In this document: positions 33,422 to 45,223 of the stretch, piece by piece
Position numbering within the stretch: position 1 is the stretch's first letter
How the letters are laid out: the number at the start of each line of letters is the position of its first letter
From: Gentiana macrophylla
Lineage: Eukaryota > Streptophyta > Magnoliopsida > Gentianales > Gentianaceae
Assembly (NCBI GenBank): GCA_026214975.1
Contig: CM047814.1
Span: forward strand, 24,840,558 to 24,904,557
Length of the DNA stretch: 64,000 nucleotides
Direction of reading: 5' to 3'
Notes under the pieces: model-generated
Told to the model about the DNA's origin: nothing
Seen by the model: only the letters and a program-made list of their open reading frames with translations
Database searches by the model: none
Program-made: the position numbers and the translations under genes

Positions 33422-34430
33422 TCATAATAAAAGTGCGATGAGATGTTTCCTCCAAAAATGTTTCCTACCTCTAGGTGTTTCCCAAAAAGTGTTTACTACA
33501 TAAATTGTTTCCCTCTTTTATTATTGTTTTTTTAAAGAGTTATTTTATTTTCAATATATATAAAAAATTAAATAGTACGTTTTGTTTTCTAAATTATATA
33601 ATGAAAAATATTAAAAAACTATTTCGATCATTATTCAAAAATCACATAACCGCACAACAAACTAGGCTATGGGATTAACTTCAACATGTTTCTTTACAAT
33701 TATCTTCAGACAATTTTCTTTGTAATTTAAAATAATTACTAATATAATTAATTAAAAGTAAATCCTTAAGATTTTTTTTACGGAAGTAAATCCTAAAGTT
33801 AATAAATACTATACTGTTAAGTACTTTTACTATTAGTTTTATAATACCCAAAATTAAATTTAAAAATCCGCTTTTTTTTTTTTTTTTAAAATAAACCATT
33901 TTTTAAATGGAAAATTAGGGATAAGGATACAATAAAATATTATTAAGAAATGCGACAACTACATATTTTTTATAGGTGGAGAAGGACAATCGCATAATTT
34001 TTATAGCGAGAAGAATGACAAACAAATGAATCCCGAAAATCGGTGAATATCCTTAGTGAATCCCAAATCGGTGAATTTCGATAGTGAATTTTGACAATGA
34101 ATCCCGAAAATCGGTGAATCCCGACAATGAATTTTGAAAATTAGTGAATTTAATGATGAATTTCGGCAATGAATTTAAATAAATGAATTTCGAACACAAG
34201 TGAATTTCGATAGTGGATAAATAGTTTTGTCGCTTTATGCAAAAGTTTCAAAAGATCATCCTACTTAATTGATGAAATATTTTTGTCATTCCTCATTCCC
34301 CTTTTTTAAATAATTTTGATCTATATGTTAGCATGTCTTATTCGTGTCCTATTAGTATTTGAGAATGTTAATGACACTCCAACCAACTGTTTTGGGCATC
34401 ATTGATATTTGACTATGAAAAGTTGAATAT
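33421..34430 (+). repeat. AT-rich repeat, possible Helitron 5' end
   Basis: After the TA run comes ctcataataaaagtgcgatg, similar to Helitron 5' ends. At 34025-34210 a motif gtgaat(t/c)(c/t)cgata/gacaatgaat is repeated about ten times; a related gtgaatttcgac / gtcgatattcac stretch occurs at 50830-50905. No 3' terminus was found. Low confidence. Confidence 0.35.
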
Positions 34431-34879
34431 AAGCTCAATATTTGACTTTACAAAGGTCGGATGTCCATTTTAAACCTAATTCAACCCAAAGTATTTTCTC
34501 CGTGATTCCATTAACAAAGCCCTTTTTTAGGGAAGACAACGCCCTTAGCATTTTAGTTTTGATACGAGGTGAAAAAAGTTTTTATTACGATTTATTTTTA
34601 ATTATTTCTCATGTGCTTCTCCTTTATTTATCAATCACACCACACTTTATCTTTGTAAATAAGTGCTTAATCAACAATATATGTTGATCTCCACCCATCA
34701 TTCCGTAAATAAAAAACCTTCTTAAATATCATTCAAAAAAGAATATTACGTAAAAATATATCTTGATCCTCGTACAAATTGTAATTAGTATATAACTATT
34801 ATATTTATATAATAACTATTACTACATAATCAAAAGCATCCATGTCCAAATAGAATACACAAGCCACATCATAATCAGT
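34431..34879. other. AT-rich, nothing recognised
   Basis: No domain-like frames or clear repeats. Confidence 0.4.
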
Positions 34880-35997
34880 GGCCTAAGATTTAGAGTCCAT
34901 TAACCTAAAATATCTTCTCCAAGTCCAAGAATGACCGACTAAGCTTAGATCAGACAAATCATTATCTGCAACAAAACTCTTGAAATCAGAAAAGAAATTG
35001 TCAGGCCTGAATGCTCCTTCTTCTGTTTGTTTATGGTTAAGGATGTCATTAAAATCACCACCAATAAGAAATGAGTACCCCAAAAAGTCATTATGTTTCG
35101 TAGAAAGGACCACTGCTTCAGTCTGTGAGAAGGCAAGAGGCTCATGTAAACCCCAACAAACTACCAATACGGACCAGTGTAGTCATCTTTGATGCAAACC
35201 TTTATGGTAAAGCTGGTTGAGACAACATATATATGTAGTATTGGAAACTTCTTTCCACAAAAGTGCAAGCTCGTTTATCATACCAGAGGGATTAACGGCG
35301 CTGACATGATAAAACTAATGTTTTCTGCTAATGCTTACCAAACTACTTTCTTTCTTTTTAATTTCACTTAAAAAGGATAATACTTGGGCAATGGAGTTTA
35401 TTTACCTCCTCAAGCTGGAAAATCGTCAAAGAGCTCCTCACACCTTGAAAATTCCACGCCATAATCCTTATTGTTTATGTAGAATCCACATAGGGTTGGC
35501 TTCTTTCACCCATTAAAACTCAATTAAAGACTTTGGTTCACCAATACATAGATTTTTAACAACTGGTTCAACAAGTCTAAGAGGTTGAAGATCCTCTGAT
35601 TCAAGAGTTTTCATCTTGTCTATAAAATGACTCACTAAAGTATCAGAATCCAGAGGAACCTTAATTTCATTAATCTTTTTAGCAACAAATTTCCTCTTCC
35701 TTCTTGGTTTATGTGAAACATCATCTTGTTAATTTTAGCAGCAATCATATTTGATTCATGTAGAAGATGACTCCTTGAAGATTGTATACCATCTTCCTTC
35801 TTTTTTCCTTCTTCTGAGTACCATTCCAAGAAGAGAATGCCATGAAGAAATTGACAGCTTCCTTAGGAACAACTTTATTATAATCACTGTTTAGTTCTTC
35901 ATTAACATCATCAGAAGCTGACATATTGTATTTTCCACTTTCCTACTAAAAGCAGCCTCATTAACCCCTTTAGATAAATTAGCCAGGAGTTCCAGCC
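34880..35997 (-). pseudogene. LINE endonuclease and ORF1 C-terminus
   Basis: 35520-34880 on the minus strand encodes IRIMAWNFQGV (start of the APE-type endonuclease), then FLIGGDFNDILNHKQTEEGAF and LSDLSLVGHSWTWRR. These are the conserved GDFN and WTW-type blocks, in two or three frames. 35997-35530 is Lys/Ser-rich sequence between ORF1 and ORF2. The RT domain that should follow is missing below 34880. Continues at 49238 beyond the Tat insertion. Confidence 0.8.
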
Positions 35998-36544
35998 TGA
36001 AGATGTCTAAATCCTCACGGGTGTCCTTGCGGTGTTTGGGGGGTGGATATCTGGCTGTATTTAAGGTGTAGTGTTGCTCCGGTGGGTGGTGGTGTGGAGA
36101 GAACTAAAATGGAGAGAGCTTTTGCTTGCAAATGTAGTGTGTTTCATATCTCTTTTGTTTACAATGACCACCCCTTTTATAGAGGTGGATAACTTAGGGA
36201 ATAAGCAACCTCTTAGATATTCTACTAATAGCTAGGTCTTACTTAGATACTAAGCAAGACGAAATATCTAAGTTACAAGTGGGGAAAAGATCTGGATTAA
36301 TCGGCGGCCATCTCTCTGCGAGGTCGCAAGGAGCAAGCCCTCTCTGGCGACCCTCTTGACTCGCTCAAAGGAGATTCACGGGATCTCACTACTTGCCCGG
36401 GACATAAGTGTTGTGGTCGTGGTCGCGAGGAGGTGAAACACATGGCCGCCTTTTTTTGCTTTGCGATCTCTCTTGTCATCCCGGAGGTGGCCACAGATGG
36501 TGATTCCTACTTTGTTGAGGTGGTGGAATTATTTATACCCATCA
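35998..36544 (-). repeat. 3' LTR of the Tat element (547 bp)
   Basis: On the minus strand it starts TGATGGGTATAAATAATTCC and ends ...GACATCTTCA. A TATA box (ctataaaagggg, about 36182-36171) lies mid-LTR. The purine-rich gtaggggccat immediately upstream (about 36555-36545) is the polypurine tract. Confidence 0.92.
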
Positions 36545-36599
36545 ATGGCCCCTACTCCGTGCTTTAATGACATTCCCTGGGGATATGAAGGATGGAGTA

Positions 36600-37505
36600 A
36601 TTATCGTGGCCGTGCTTTCAAAGCAAGCGACCTCAAAGCAACTCTGGTCTGCTTTTTTGCGACCTTGTCGCCTCGATGCGACTTGTTCTCTGGGGGCCGT
36701 GCTTTTAAAGCAAGCGACCTCAAAGCAACTCTGGTCTGCTTTTTGCGACCTTGTCGTCTGATCGCGACTTGTTCTCTAAGGGCCGTGCTTTCAAAGCAAG
36801 CGACCTCAAAGCAACTCTGGTCTGCTTTTGCGACCTTGTCGCCTCGATGCGACTTGTTCTCTAAGGGCCGTGCTTTTAAAGCAAAGCGACCTCAAAGCAA
36901 CTCGGGTCTGCTTTTGCGACCTTGTCGTCTCGATGCGACTTGTTCTCTAAGGGCCGTGCTTTCAAAGCAAGCGACCTCAAAGCAACTCTGGTCTGCTTTT
37001 GCGACCTTGTCGTCTGATGCGACTTGTTCTCTGGGGGCCGTGCTTTCAAAGCAAGCGACCTCAAAGCAACTCTGGTCTGCTTTTGCGACCTTGTCGCCTG
37101 ATGCGACTTGTTCTCTAAGGCCGTGCTTTTAAAGCAAGCGACCTCAAAGCAACTCGGTCTGCTTTTGCGACCTTGTCGTCTGATGCGACTTGTTCTCTGC
37201 GGCCGTGCTTTCAAAGCAAGCGACCTCAAAGCAACTCGGTCTGCTTTTTGCGACCTTGTCGCCTGATGCGACTTGTTCTCTAAGGGCCGTGCTTTTAAAG
37301 CAAGCGACCTCAAAGCAACTCGGAGTGCTTTTGCGACCTTGTCGCCTGCGATCGACTTGTTCTCTGGGGGCGTGCTTTCAAAGCAAGCGACCTCAAAGCA
37401 ACTCGGTCTGCTTTTTGCGACCTTGTCGTCTGATGCGACTTGTTCTCTGGGGCCGTGCTTTTAAAGCAAGCGACCTCAAAGCAACTCTGGTCTGTGTTTT
37501 TGCGG
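36600..37505. repeat. Minisatellite, about 11 units of 82-87 bp, in Tat 3' region
   Basis: The unit contains gtgctttcaaagcaagcg, acctcaaagcaactctgg, gcgaccttgtcg and gcgacttgttctct. Unit starts fall near 36612, 36699, 36785, 36870, 36956, 37040, 37123, 37205, 37289, 37372 and 37455. Units differ mainly by one-base indels. Open frames across it are by-products of the repeat, not genes. Confidence 0.93.
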
Positions 37506-37672
37506 CGAGGCCATCAATCGCGGTGGACGCCGACCCTCCAGGTCTTTTTTCGCGAGTGATGCGGCCGCCAAACAATCGCCTGGGTAGTTGTAATGTGGGT
37601 ATTGATGGGGCGCCTTTCAGATTTTCCAAACCGACAACCGCCGCCTAATCCCGAACCATTGGATGAAGCGTT

Positions 37673-37710
37673 CCCAACCGTTCGATCGTGGCCCCTTGCC
37701 TATATAAAGC
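37673..37710 (+). promoter_or_regulatory. Promoter block of first antisense unit
   Basis: CCCAACCGTTCGATC (37673-37687) is followed by CCCCTTGCCTATATAAAGC (37692-37710), a strong TATA box about 100 bp before the first plus-strand ATG at 37808. The same arrangement recurs at 41675-41712. Confidence 0.65.
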
Positions 37711-37807
37711 TTTCGCTTCTCACCCTTCACACTTTTAGTGTTTCTTATTTTCTCCGTTGTTTGTTGTTCTTAGAATTCTCAAGTTTTTGGCGAGCTTTGA
37801 AGGTTCA

Positions 37808-40359
37808 ATGGCGTTCTCAAGTGGTTCTAGGATTTCACGGTTCTTTTGAAGATTCCGCCACCTCTTTGAGTATTTCCCGATTTTCGCCGGTTTTCCAATC
37901 TTTCTCAACAAATCGGGTAAGAAATCCTTCTTGTTAACTTGTTTATTCATCCATCCTGCCTTGTTTTTGATTAAAACGGGATTTTTCTGAGAGAGATTAT
38001 AGCTTTCTGGGAAAGTTGGGGTTTCACCCGCCTCCTGCCATCCTCTGTGGTTTTATTTGCGATCTCTTGTAAAACGGAGGAGGCGGTATTGAAGTGGAGT
38101 GCGATCACCTTCCTGGTTAATTTATTATTATACCAGTCCGAAAGCTCCACTTTTTCCTCCCTTGTTTTTGCGGGATGTCGGGAATGACTATTCGCGGCGA
38201 CTTACTGGAAAGGGGAGATTTACGATTATCTTTGAGATGACCCCGTACTATCCATTTGCCTCGGTTGGCGATCTGTTGGGCGAGGTTGAGGTGGAAAGTA
38301 GTCGCGCGAGATATTGGCGAGATTACGGCGATGAGGTCGCTCATATGGACGTCGACCCTTTTTTGAGTTGGAGGCCTTCATCTCGCCGAGATCCGCCGCG
38401 CCGAGTGAGCCTTAAGGAGAGCGCGCGGGCTCAAAAGTCTCCAACAGCCAGTGGGGCGAAGAAATCGCTTTCCCGAATGAAGGACAAATCTGCGGTCCCG
38501 AGCACTAGCGGCGCTCACGACCATGACGAGGCTTATGTTCGGGACGCGCGCGGTTCATGAGTTAATGGGGTCCAGGTGAGGACGAAAATGCGGAGTTGCC
38601 CGGAAAGATATCTGGATGCTGCGGCGCGAAGAAAAAAAGAAAAGCTGCGAGTCAAACCATGACGGTTGGTGAGGCCGCGCGGCGATTCGGCCCAAGAGTT
38701 CTCGTCCTAATAATCCCGAAGCTATGCGAGTTTGCGATCGTGGCGGCGTTTGAGAAGGATGTGGACAAGAAATGGTCCCGATCACAAGAGCAGCGATCTC
38801 TCAATGGGACAATTAATCGCATATTCGAATCGACACCAGCGTGTATCGGTTTTCTTTCTTCGATTATGGGAAGGAGTCCGATAAATTTAAACCTGGGATC
38901 ATAAGGATTATGTATGCGCGCGGCGTCGATCCGAGACACCCTTATCCTCCATTTCCATCATTTGTGTGCGGTCCGAGGCCGCTTTTCGATCCTTTCTTTG
39001 TGAAGATCTGCAAGGAGATGGAGGCGCTTCTTCCGATTTTGCCGTCGGGGCTATCATCCATTGATGGCCTTCATCGTTATGTGTCGGATCCTCAAGATCG
39101 AGCCGACGTTGACCTTATTGGGGCAATTTTATTCCTTCATGGGACGTCTATTCCCGGACAAATTTCTCTCGAGGTCGCGGACTCTCGCTACTATTCTCGC
39201 TTCCCAATAAGTTTCACAAATGGGCGCGGGTGCCGAAAAGTTGAGTCGAAGGTAGGTGGCCTTTTCTGAGGCGAGGAGTTCGTGAGTCAAATCCACGCTT
39301 GTACTCTTTGACCCCCACAGTGAGTGAGCGGCGCTACGTAAAGGGGTGATGACGTTGATTCGATCGGACGGGCGGCGCCATCTCGGAGAAACGTTGCCTG
39401 GTTGATCTTCTTGATCTAGCCGAGCCTTTGTGTGCATGGCGGGCCTGGTGGGCGGAGGGAATGCCGTGCCCATGGTACAAATGGGTCCAGAGAGCCGTGA
39501 TCCGACTGGATTGGGGTTGTCATATCAACAAATGTTTCCTTCGAGTGTCCGAATGTAGGCGATCCTATACTTAGGCGCTTTGTAACTTTCTTTGTCCACT
39601 TGTATTTATTTGTAAATGCTCATTTTGTTTTCCTGGTTCTAAGCCGCTCTCTTTTTGTAGGCATGGATCCAAATGCTCGCAGGGCTCACCAAACAAGCTT
39701 AATGCGAGGCGAGATAAAGCGGCGATGCTCGACAGGAGAGGCTTTGAAGAAAGCTCAGGGGATGGTGCCCCAAATCAGACGCCTCGATTGTCGAAGAGAC
39801 ACATATCCCGGAAGCTGCGACCTCCTCTGCCCTTGTTGCGACTTCCTCTGCCGTTGTTGCGGGCCCAGGCCAGGCTGGTGCCTCAAAAAAGACTCATCCC
39901 CCTACTAAAGAGTCGCATGGCCTGAAGCGACCTCAAACAGAGAAGGCGAAGGATGATCGCCCACCCAAACGGTCCGCTCCCAGCCCGGCGCATCTTGAAG
40001 AGTTTGAAACTCCCGTGGAGAAGAGCGCACCTGCTGAGACGCCGCCGCAAAGGACTTTGCCCCGAGGTTACTCTGGGAAAGAGGCCCTGTGGTTGGATCC
40101 GAGCTTTACCCAGGATCTTGACCTATCCAAAGCTCGCCGGGTTGGTGAAGCAATTGCTGACGTGATTCCTCTTGGGCCGATCCCTCTCGGTTATCCTGAT
40201 CATGTTCAAGTGGAGATTGGCCGGGGCATATTAGCCCGCTTTGCGGCTCAAGACGACTCTCCGCCTCAAGATGAGATTGCTGAAATCAGAGATTTGAGCG
40301 GCCAGTTTGGGATTGCAGCTTCTCTGGTAAGACTTTTATTATTATTTTTTATTTATTTT

Positions 40360-40395
<36 letters not shown>

Positions 40396-41150
40396 AATCA
40401 TCCCTGTTTTCCACACTCGGTGCTCGTTTAAACAGGTACTTGAGGTCACTGAGAGAGGCGCGATGCAGAGGTGAGGAAAGTGACGACGCAAATTGGGAGC
40501 AACTGATAAGGCGAGGGTTACCGCCGAAAAGAAAGCTAAACATGCGGTCGGCGAGATGGAGAAGATGAAGGCAATCATGGAGGAGCACTCTAGATTGGAT
40601 GCTGAGGTCAATGAGAAAGTTGCATCTCTGACAAAGGATTATGCGGGGCGCGAGGAGGAGATCGCCGCGTTGAGGGTTAAGCTTCTTTGGCGAGGCGAGA
40701 CGGCCGCCAAAGAGACTGAAAAGCCATGGAGGAAGGCTGCGAAGAAAACAGCCGAGGTCGCGAGGAGGCCAAGTCTGGGGCCGTCATTGCTATAAGAATT
40801 CGGATGACTTCTTCGACTGATGGAGAATAGCTTTGACCAGGCGTTAGTCACCTAGCTCGCTGTATCTGGGCTGATCGAGGCAGGGGGCACATTACTCTGG
40901 AGGATATGGTGCGGTGGGTGAACACGCATCAAGGTCATCCCAATTTAGTGGCCTTTCACCCGGAAATCCCTATGCAAGCGAGCTCATTACCTCGATTCGA
41001 TCGAATACTTTAAACGTGGCGAGCCTGTTTGGGATCCCGCTCTGTCAATCCTGTGAATTTTGAGACGTTGAAGAAGCCGCCGCCTCTCGAGCAAGCAAGG
41101 CGACGAGTTTATCGAAGACCCGCCTACTCCGCATGCTCTCTAGATTTCCT
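37808..41150 (+). pseudogene. Tat antisense ORF 1 region, multi-exon-like, broken
   Basis: A plus-strand, GC-rich coding-like region antisense to the element. Open segments: 38099-38560, 38841-39269, 39663-39908, 40015-40326 and 40493-40795. Splice-like signals suggest introns at 39252-39660 (gtaggt...tttttgtag) and 40327-40435 (gtaaga...aacag), and a donor ggtaag near 37917. The last segment is a Lys/Glu-rich coiled coil (AEKKAKHAVGEMEKMKAIM, AGREEEIAALR). It resembles the general layout of plant gypsy-associated antisense proteins (putative gypsy type transposon families), but I cannot assign a domain. Function unknown. Frames do not join cleanly across the proposed introns, through real decay or indel errors. 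Confidence 0.55.
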
Positions 41151-41674
41151 GGACTTTTCTGCGAGCTCTTTGAAAATTTGATTTGTAACTTTGACTATTT
41201 ACTTTGTGATTTGACCAATCTTGATTTGTAATAGCTTGACAATTTATTTTCTCGCATTTTTCCAATTTATACAACTTGGCTTTTCTTGTCGCGATTCGAT
41301 TTATGGCGGCCTTTCGAAAGGTCGTTGACAAAGTTATTTTGTTCTCTCAGTCGCCCCTCTTGATTCGTGCGAAGTCGCTTAATAATTTGGCGACGTCGAT
41401 CGTCTCAAACGTCGTCGTCTTGTTCTAACCATAGTCGCTTTACGCGACGCTAATTTTCCAAAGTTTCAGCGGCCTCATTGAGAGCAGTGCTTTTGTCAGA
41501 AGATAGAGCCTGTTAAAGCAGCCTTTGACCGTGTCATTAACGCAGAGTTATGACCCCTAATGACTAGGTGTCAGTTGTAACTGTAGCCATAAACTTCGGT
41601 CTCTTTATGGTCTGGCGCTCCTGTTGCCTTGGTCTTCGGTCGGTTTTGCATATCCGCCCTAGATCCAGATTAAT

Positions 41675-41712
41675 CCCAACCGTTGATCATACCCCTTCTC
41701 TAGTATAAAAAG
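41675..41712 (+). promoter_or_regulatory. Promoter block of second antisense unit
   Basis: CCCAACCGTTGATC (41675-41688) then ACCCCTTCTCTAGTATAAAAAG (split here as accccttctc and tagtataaaaag, 41691-41712). TATA to the ATG at 41813 is about 105 bp. Near copy of the block at 37673. Confidence 0.65.
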
Positions 41713-41812
41713 GGGGTTATTCTGGAACTCACTTTACCTCTTGCCTCATACTGAATTTTGCTTTCTTCCCTCAATCGTTCATTATCCTCTTCACTGTGTA
41801 TCCTCCAAACTC

Positions 41813-42616
41813 TATGTCTCATCCAGGGGAAAGCAGCCAGGTTCGGATATTCAAAGCTCGTCCCATCCGGGATGTTTCCCCTTTTTTCACCACTGCTTCC
41901 CCCGTAGCCAAGGATTATTTCTGGGATTTTTTTGAGTGGCGTGATATTATGAGGGAGAGGGGCTTACATGAACAACGAATAGAAGACGGCTCCATGCTGC
42001 GCGTTCGCTTTCTGGCTGGTGGGAATTTATTGCCGAGCCTCGGTAGCGGTTAATGTTACCATGATACGGGAATTTTACTCCGTGTTGTCTCGATGTAGCC
42101 TCTGGCGGGCGGTGGAGCAAGCATTTCTCTCCGGGTGTTCCGTTATCTTTACTCCGGAGAGAATTAACCAAGTTTTTAACATACCGCCATAAATCCCTCC
42201 TCCCATTATGAGATCGTCTGGGACCTTGCGGATGAGGAAAATAGGCGATTCGTCTGGCATTGCAATGTGCGCGAAATTTGTTCCCGAGAATCGGCGGGTT
42301 TGGTCTTTGGGAGTGATCAAGCGTCCGACCTCTCGCAATGACCGTGAGTGGAAGAAGTTTATAAATTCCCGCGCTCTTATCACTGCCGATGCTGATGTTG
42401 TTAGTGAGAGCGAAGCGCTCCTTCTGCATGCCATTCGCGACCATCGAGTGGATATAGACTGGGGAGTGTTGATCCATCGCGAGGCACTAAGATATGCGTG
42501 CTCGGCGGTTCAAGGTCGCCGTGGTACTGGTCGCCGCATGCCTTTCGCATCGCTGATATCCAAATTATGCAGTGGCGCCAGGGTCCCCTTCCATACACTC
42601 GACCGATATGTTTGAA
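41813..42616 (+). pseudogene. Tat antisense ORF 2 (putative plant transposon protein type)
   Basis: The ATG at 41813 opens MSHPGESSQVRIF, with FFEWRDIMRERGLHEQRI further on. After a frame break near 42050 come VREFYS-like and FTPERINQVFNIPP-like residues. From 42208 follow WSLGVIKRPTSRNDREWKKF, SESEALLLHAIRDHRVDIDWG and MPFASLISKLCSGARV. The order (E-FY, a short F-P--IN--F-IP block, an R--W--F-N/H block, E-A-LL-AI, then PSLIT-LC-like) matches the putative plant transposon protein domain seen in antisense ORFs of Tat elements. Its biochemical role is unknown. At least one frameshift near 42050-42200. Confidence 0.6.
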
Positions 42617-42839
42617 AAAACTTATTCGGTGGAGCCCTTTGCAGGCATGATGCCGTTTTTGGACCTCCACACATGTGATCGGAGGAAGATAACCATCCTG
42701 CAGTTGATGGAAGTTTGTCCAGGCTTGATCGATATGTTTGAAAAAACTTCTCATCGCTCATTTTTTTTTTTTTTTTTGTGATGACGAAAAAAAGACAAGA
42801 ATGTAAATACAATTTGGAAGAAACGACTTTATTTGAATT

Positions 42840-43880
42840 GGCTCGTTACATATAGTATTTTTCAGTTATTGTCTGCATGCCATGGCCTATTATACTCGCG
42901 GCCCTCCTTGTCACTTAGCATGTCGTCCCTTTTTGATAACTCGCGAAATCCGTGAGGCCCTCCCGGGTTTCCGATAGCTTTCCTTTTTTCGCCGTGGCCC
43001 GTGGCTTGTCTTTTTGTAGAGCGTAATCCCGGCGGGCGAAGTGATGATTGCGAATCGTTTGTCGTGATGACGCTTTGCCGCCTGTTTATAGTTGACCAGA
43101 CGACTGTATGCCTGGATGCGCCGCTCCTCTATTAGATCGAGCTCGAGTTTACGCTACCCATTTGTTATTGACCTCGGCAGTAAAGCGACCACTTCGACTT
43201 GGTAAGGCCATTTCCACGGGTGTCATAGCCTCGACCCATATGTTAAAGCGAAAGGAGTTTCCTCATTGTGATTTTTCGCGACGTCCCGAGTGCCCATAGA
43301 GCGGCTGGAAGGTGATCCGCCCGGTGGCTTTGCCTTCTCACCAGGCTCTTCTTTAACACACTTAGGACTGTTTTGTTGGCATTTTCGGCTTGCCCATTTC
43401 CTTGCGGGTAGCACACGGATGATTGCCAATGTTTAACATTGTTCTCTTCCACGAAATCTGTCGAATTCGTCTCTCGAATTGAGGTCCGTGATCGAAAAAC
43501 CATCACTCTTGGAACACCAAATCTTGTCCATATTTGATCGAGCAAAAGTATGTTATGTCCCTGGTATTGGTTTTTACCAAGGCCTTAGCCTCGACCCATT
43601 TAGTAAAATAATCCACCGCGACGACAACGTACTCAAGAACCTGGCGACCCTTCTTCAAGGGTCCGATGAGGTCGATTGCCCACATGTCGAAAGGCCGGCA
43701 ACTACCACTATGCTTTGTTCGACCGAGGGTAGCCTGGGATATTTGCGAACCTCGGCAAGTATCACATGCGCGGGTATGAGCTTTGGCGTCTTCATCTAAT
43801 TTTGGCCAATAATATCCGGCTAGAAGTACCTTCGCGCTAGTGTTCGATTGGAGAAATGGCCGCGCGACATTCCTCATGTA
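42840..43880 (-). pseudogene. Tat integrase, broken
   Basis: GYYWPKLDEDAKAHTRACDTCRG is the HHCC-type end. FDMWAIDLIGPLKKGRQ holds the first catalytic Asp and VAVDYFTKWVEAKAL follows. Next are FGVPRVM, YPQGNGQAENANKTVLS (third catalytic residue E in QAEN), TPFALTYGS, and a degraded C-terminus down to about 42840. Several frame changes, including near 43510, and a stop after TYGSRL. Confidence 0.88.
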
Positions 43881-45215
43881 GCTCTGTTAGGATTCCCGTT
43901 ACCTCCTCAGGTCGTACGCATCGCAGAAGAGGTTTCGAGAATGAATGACGGTAAAGCACGTCGTCCATAATTGTATATCTGGCGGCCCTTCTTACTAAGG
44001 CCCTAGCTTCGCAAGGGTCGCTCGGAAGCTCTCCTAACTCAATATAAGACTTCATGATGTCGATCCAACAAGTGTTACTGGGTTGGAAATCCATGATCTC
44101 GCCCTGGGAGATGGCGGGCTCCGATAGGTGTTCGACCATGATGCTGGGATCGCACGACGCCAGCGTCTTCGCCGGGTTAATTTGGACAAGTAGTCCGCCT
44201 ACTATGATTGTCCTCTCGAGGATGTTTCGAATTGACAATATGTGAAGTCGCCTTGAGTCTTTTGACGAGGTTAATATACCTTTGTAAAATTTACGCAATG
44301 AATGCCATATGACCCATTGATTTGATTTACCACCAAGCGTGAGTCGCAAAATACTTGTATATTTTCGACTTTCATGGCTTTTGGCGAGTTTCAACCCGGC
44401 AATAACGGCCTCGTGATCTCGCCTGGTTGTTAGAGGCGGTGAAATCAAATCTCGAGCTCGCTTCAATTTCTTCTTACGATGATCCCGGCTCTAACAGATT
44501 ATTCTGCGCCGCACCGCTTTGTGATTAAGCGGAGCCATCAACGTAGAGTCGCCAACGGTGACTTGGCCTCGATAGGCTCGTCCTCTGCGGTGACCCTATC
44601 TTGTCGCGCGTTCGGAGCGGAGCTGCTCTTTCACCTCTTCGTTGAAGCTTGTTTACGCTATGAAATGGGAGTGCTTGGGCCTTTACAGCCTTCCGAGGCT
44701 CATATCGGATATCGAACTCGATGAAGCTCGATGGCCCATCGAGACAATTGACCGGACAGTCGGCTTGTGAAGAACTCCGTCTTAGCGATGCATTTGATAA
44801 TACTACGATGGTGTGTGATGAAAAGTAAGCCCTTAATTTGCGGGCAGCTATAACAACACAATAAGCCAACTTTTCTATATTAAAATAACGACTTTCAACG
44901 GGCTTAGAGCTTTGGAAACATAAAATCGCTTCTGCGAGCCTTCCTCCTCTTTTACAAGTCTTTGCGCTACGGCCCTATCTCGAGGCCGCCAAATATAAAA
45001 GCAGTGTCCCCAGCCTCGGGTGGTTAGCGCGGGGCGGTCTTGACAAGTATTCTTTGAGGTCTTTAAATGCCTGGGAGCATTCCGCTGTCCAAGAGAAGGT
45101 ACCAGCCCCTTTCAGAATTTTGAAGAAAGGCAGACTTCTTTCTGCAGATTTCGAGACAAACCTACCCAAAGTCGTGATCCCGCCATTGAGCCACTGCATT
45201 TCTTTAATACTTGGT
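43881..45215 (-). pseudogene. Tat RT-linked RNase H plus second (archaeal-type) RNase H, broken
   Basis: FFKILKGAGTFSWTAECSQAFKDLKEYLSRPP (45199-44975 frame) is the RT connection. AARKLRAYFSSHTIVVLSNASLR is the gypsy RNase H. WRLYVDGSA near 44540 begins the additional RNase H, continued by RDHEAVIAGLKLAKS in another frame (44466 on). The LYVDGSA start of a second RNase H is diagnostic for Tat-lineage elements. Confidence 0.82.
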
Positions 45216-45223
45216 AGGCTCGC

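Noticed and set aside
33192..33455. Frames with Tyr-Ile repeats on both strands
   Set aside because: Translation of the (TA)n microsatellite.
36600..37505. Possible CRISPR array
   Set aside because: Units are repeated over their full length with no unique spacers, in a plant retrotransposon; a minisatellite explains it.
36461..37648. Long plus- and minus-strand open frames with repeated KASDLKATLVC / FKAKRPQSNS-like units
   Set aside because: They are the translation of the 84-bp minisatellite. The frame shifts between units, and both strands are open, as expected for a repeat whose period is often a multiple of three.
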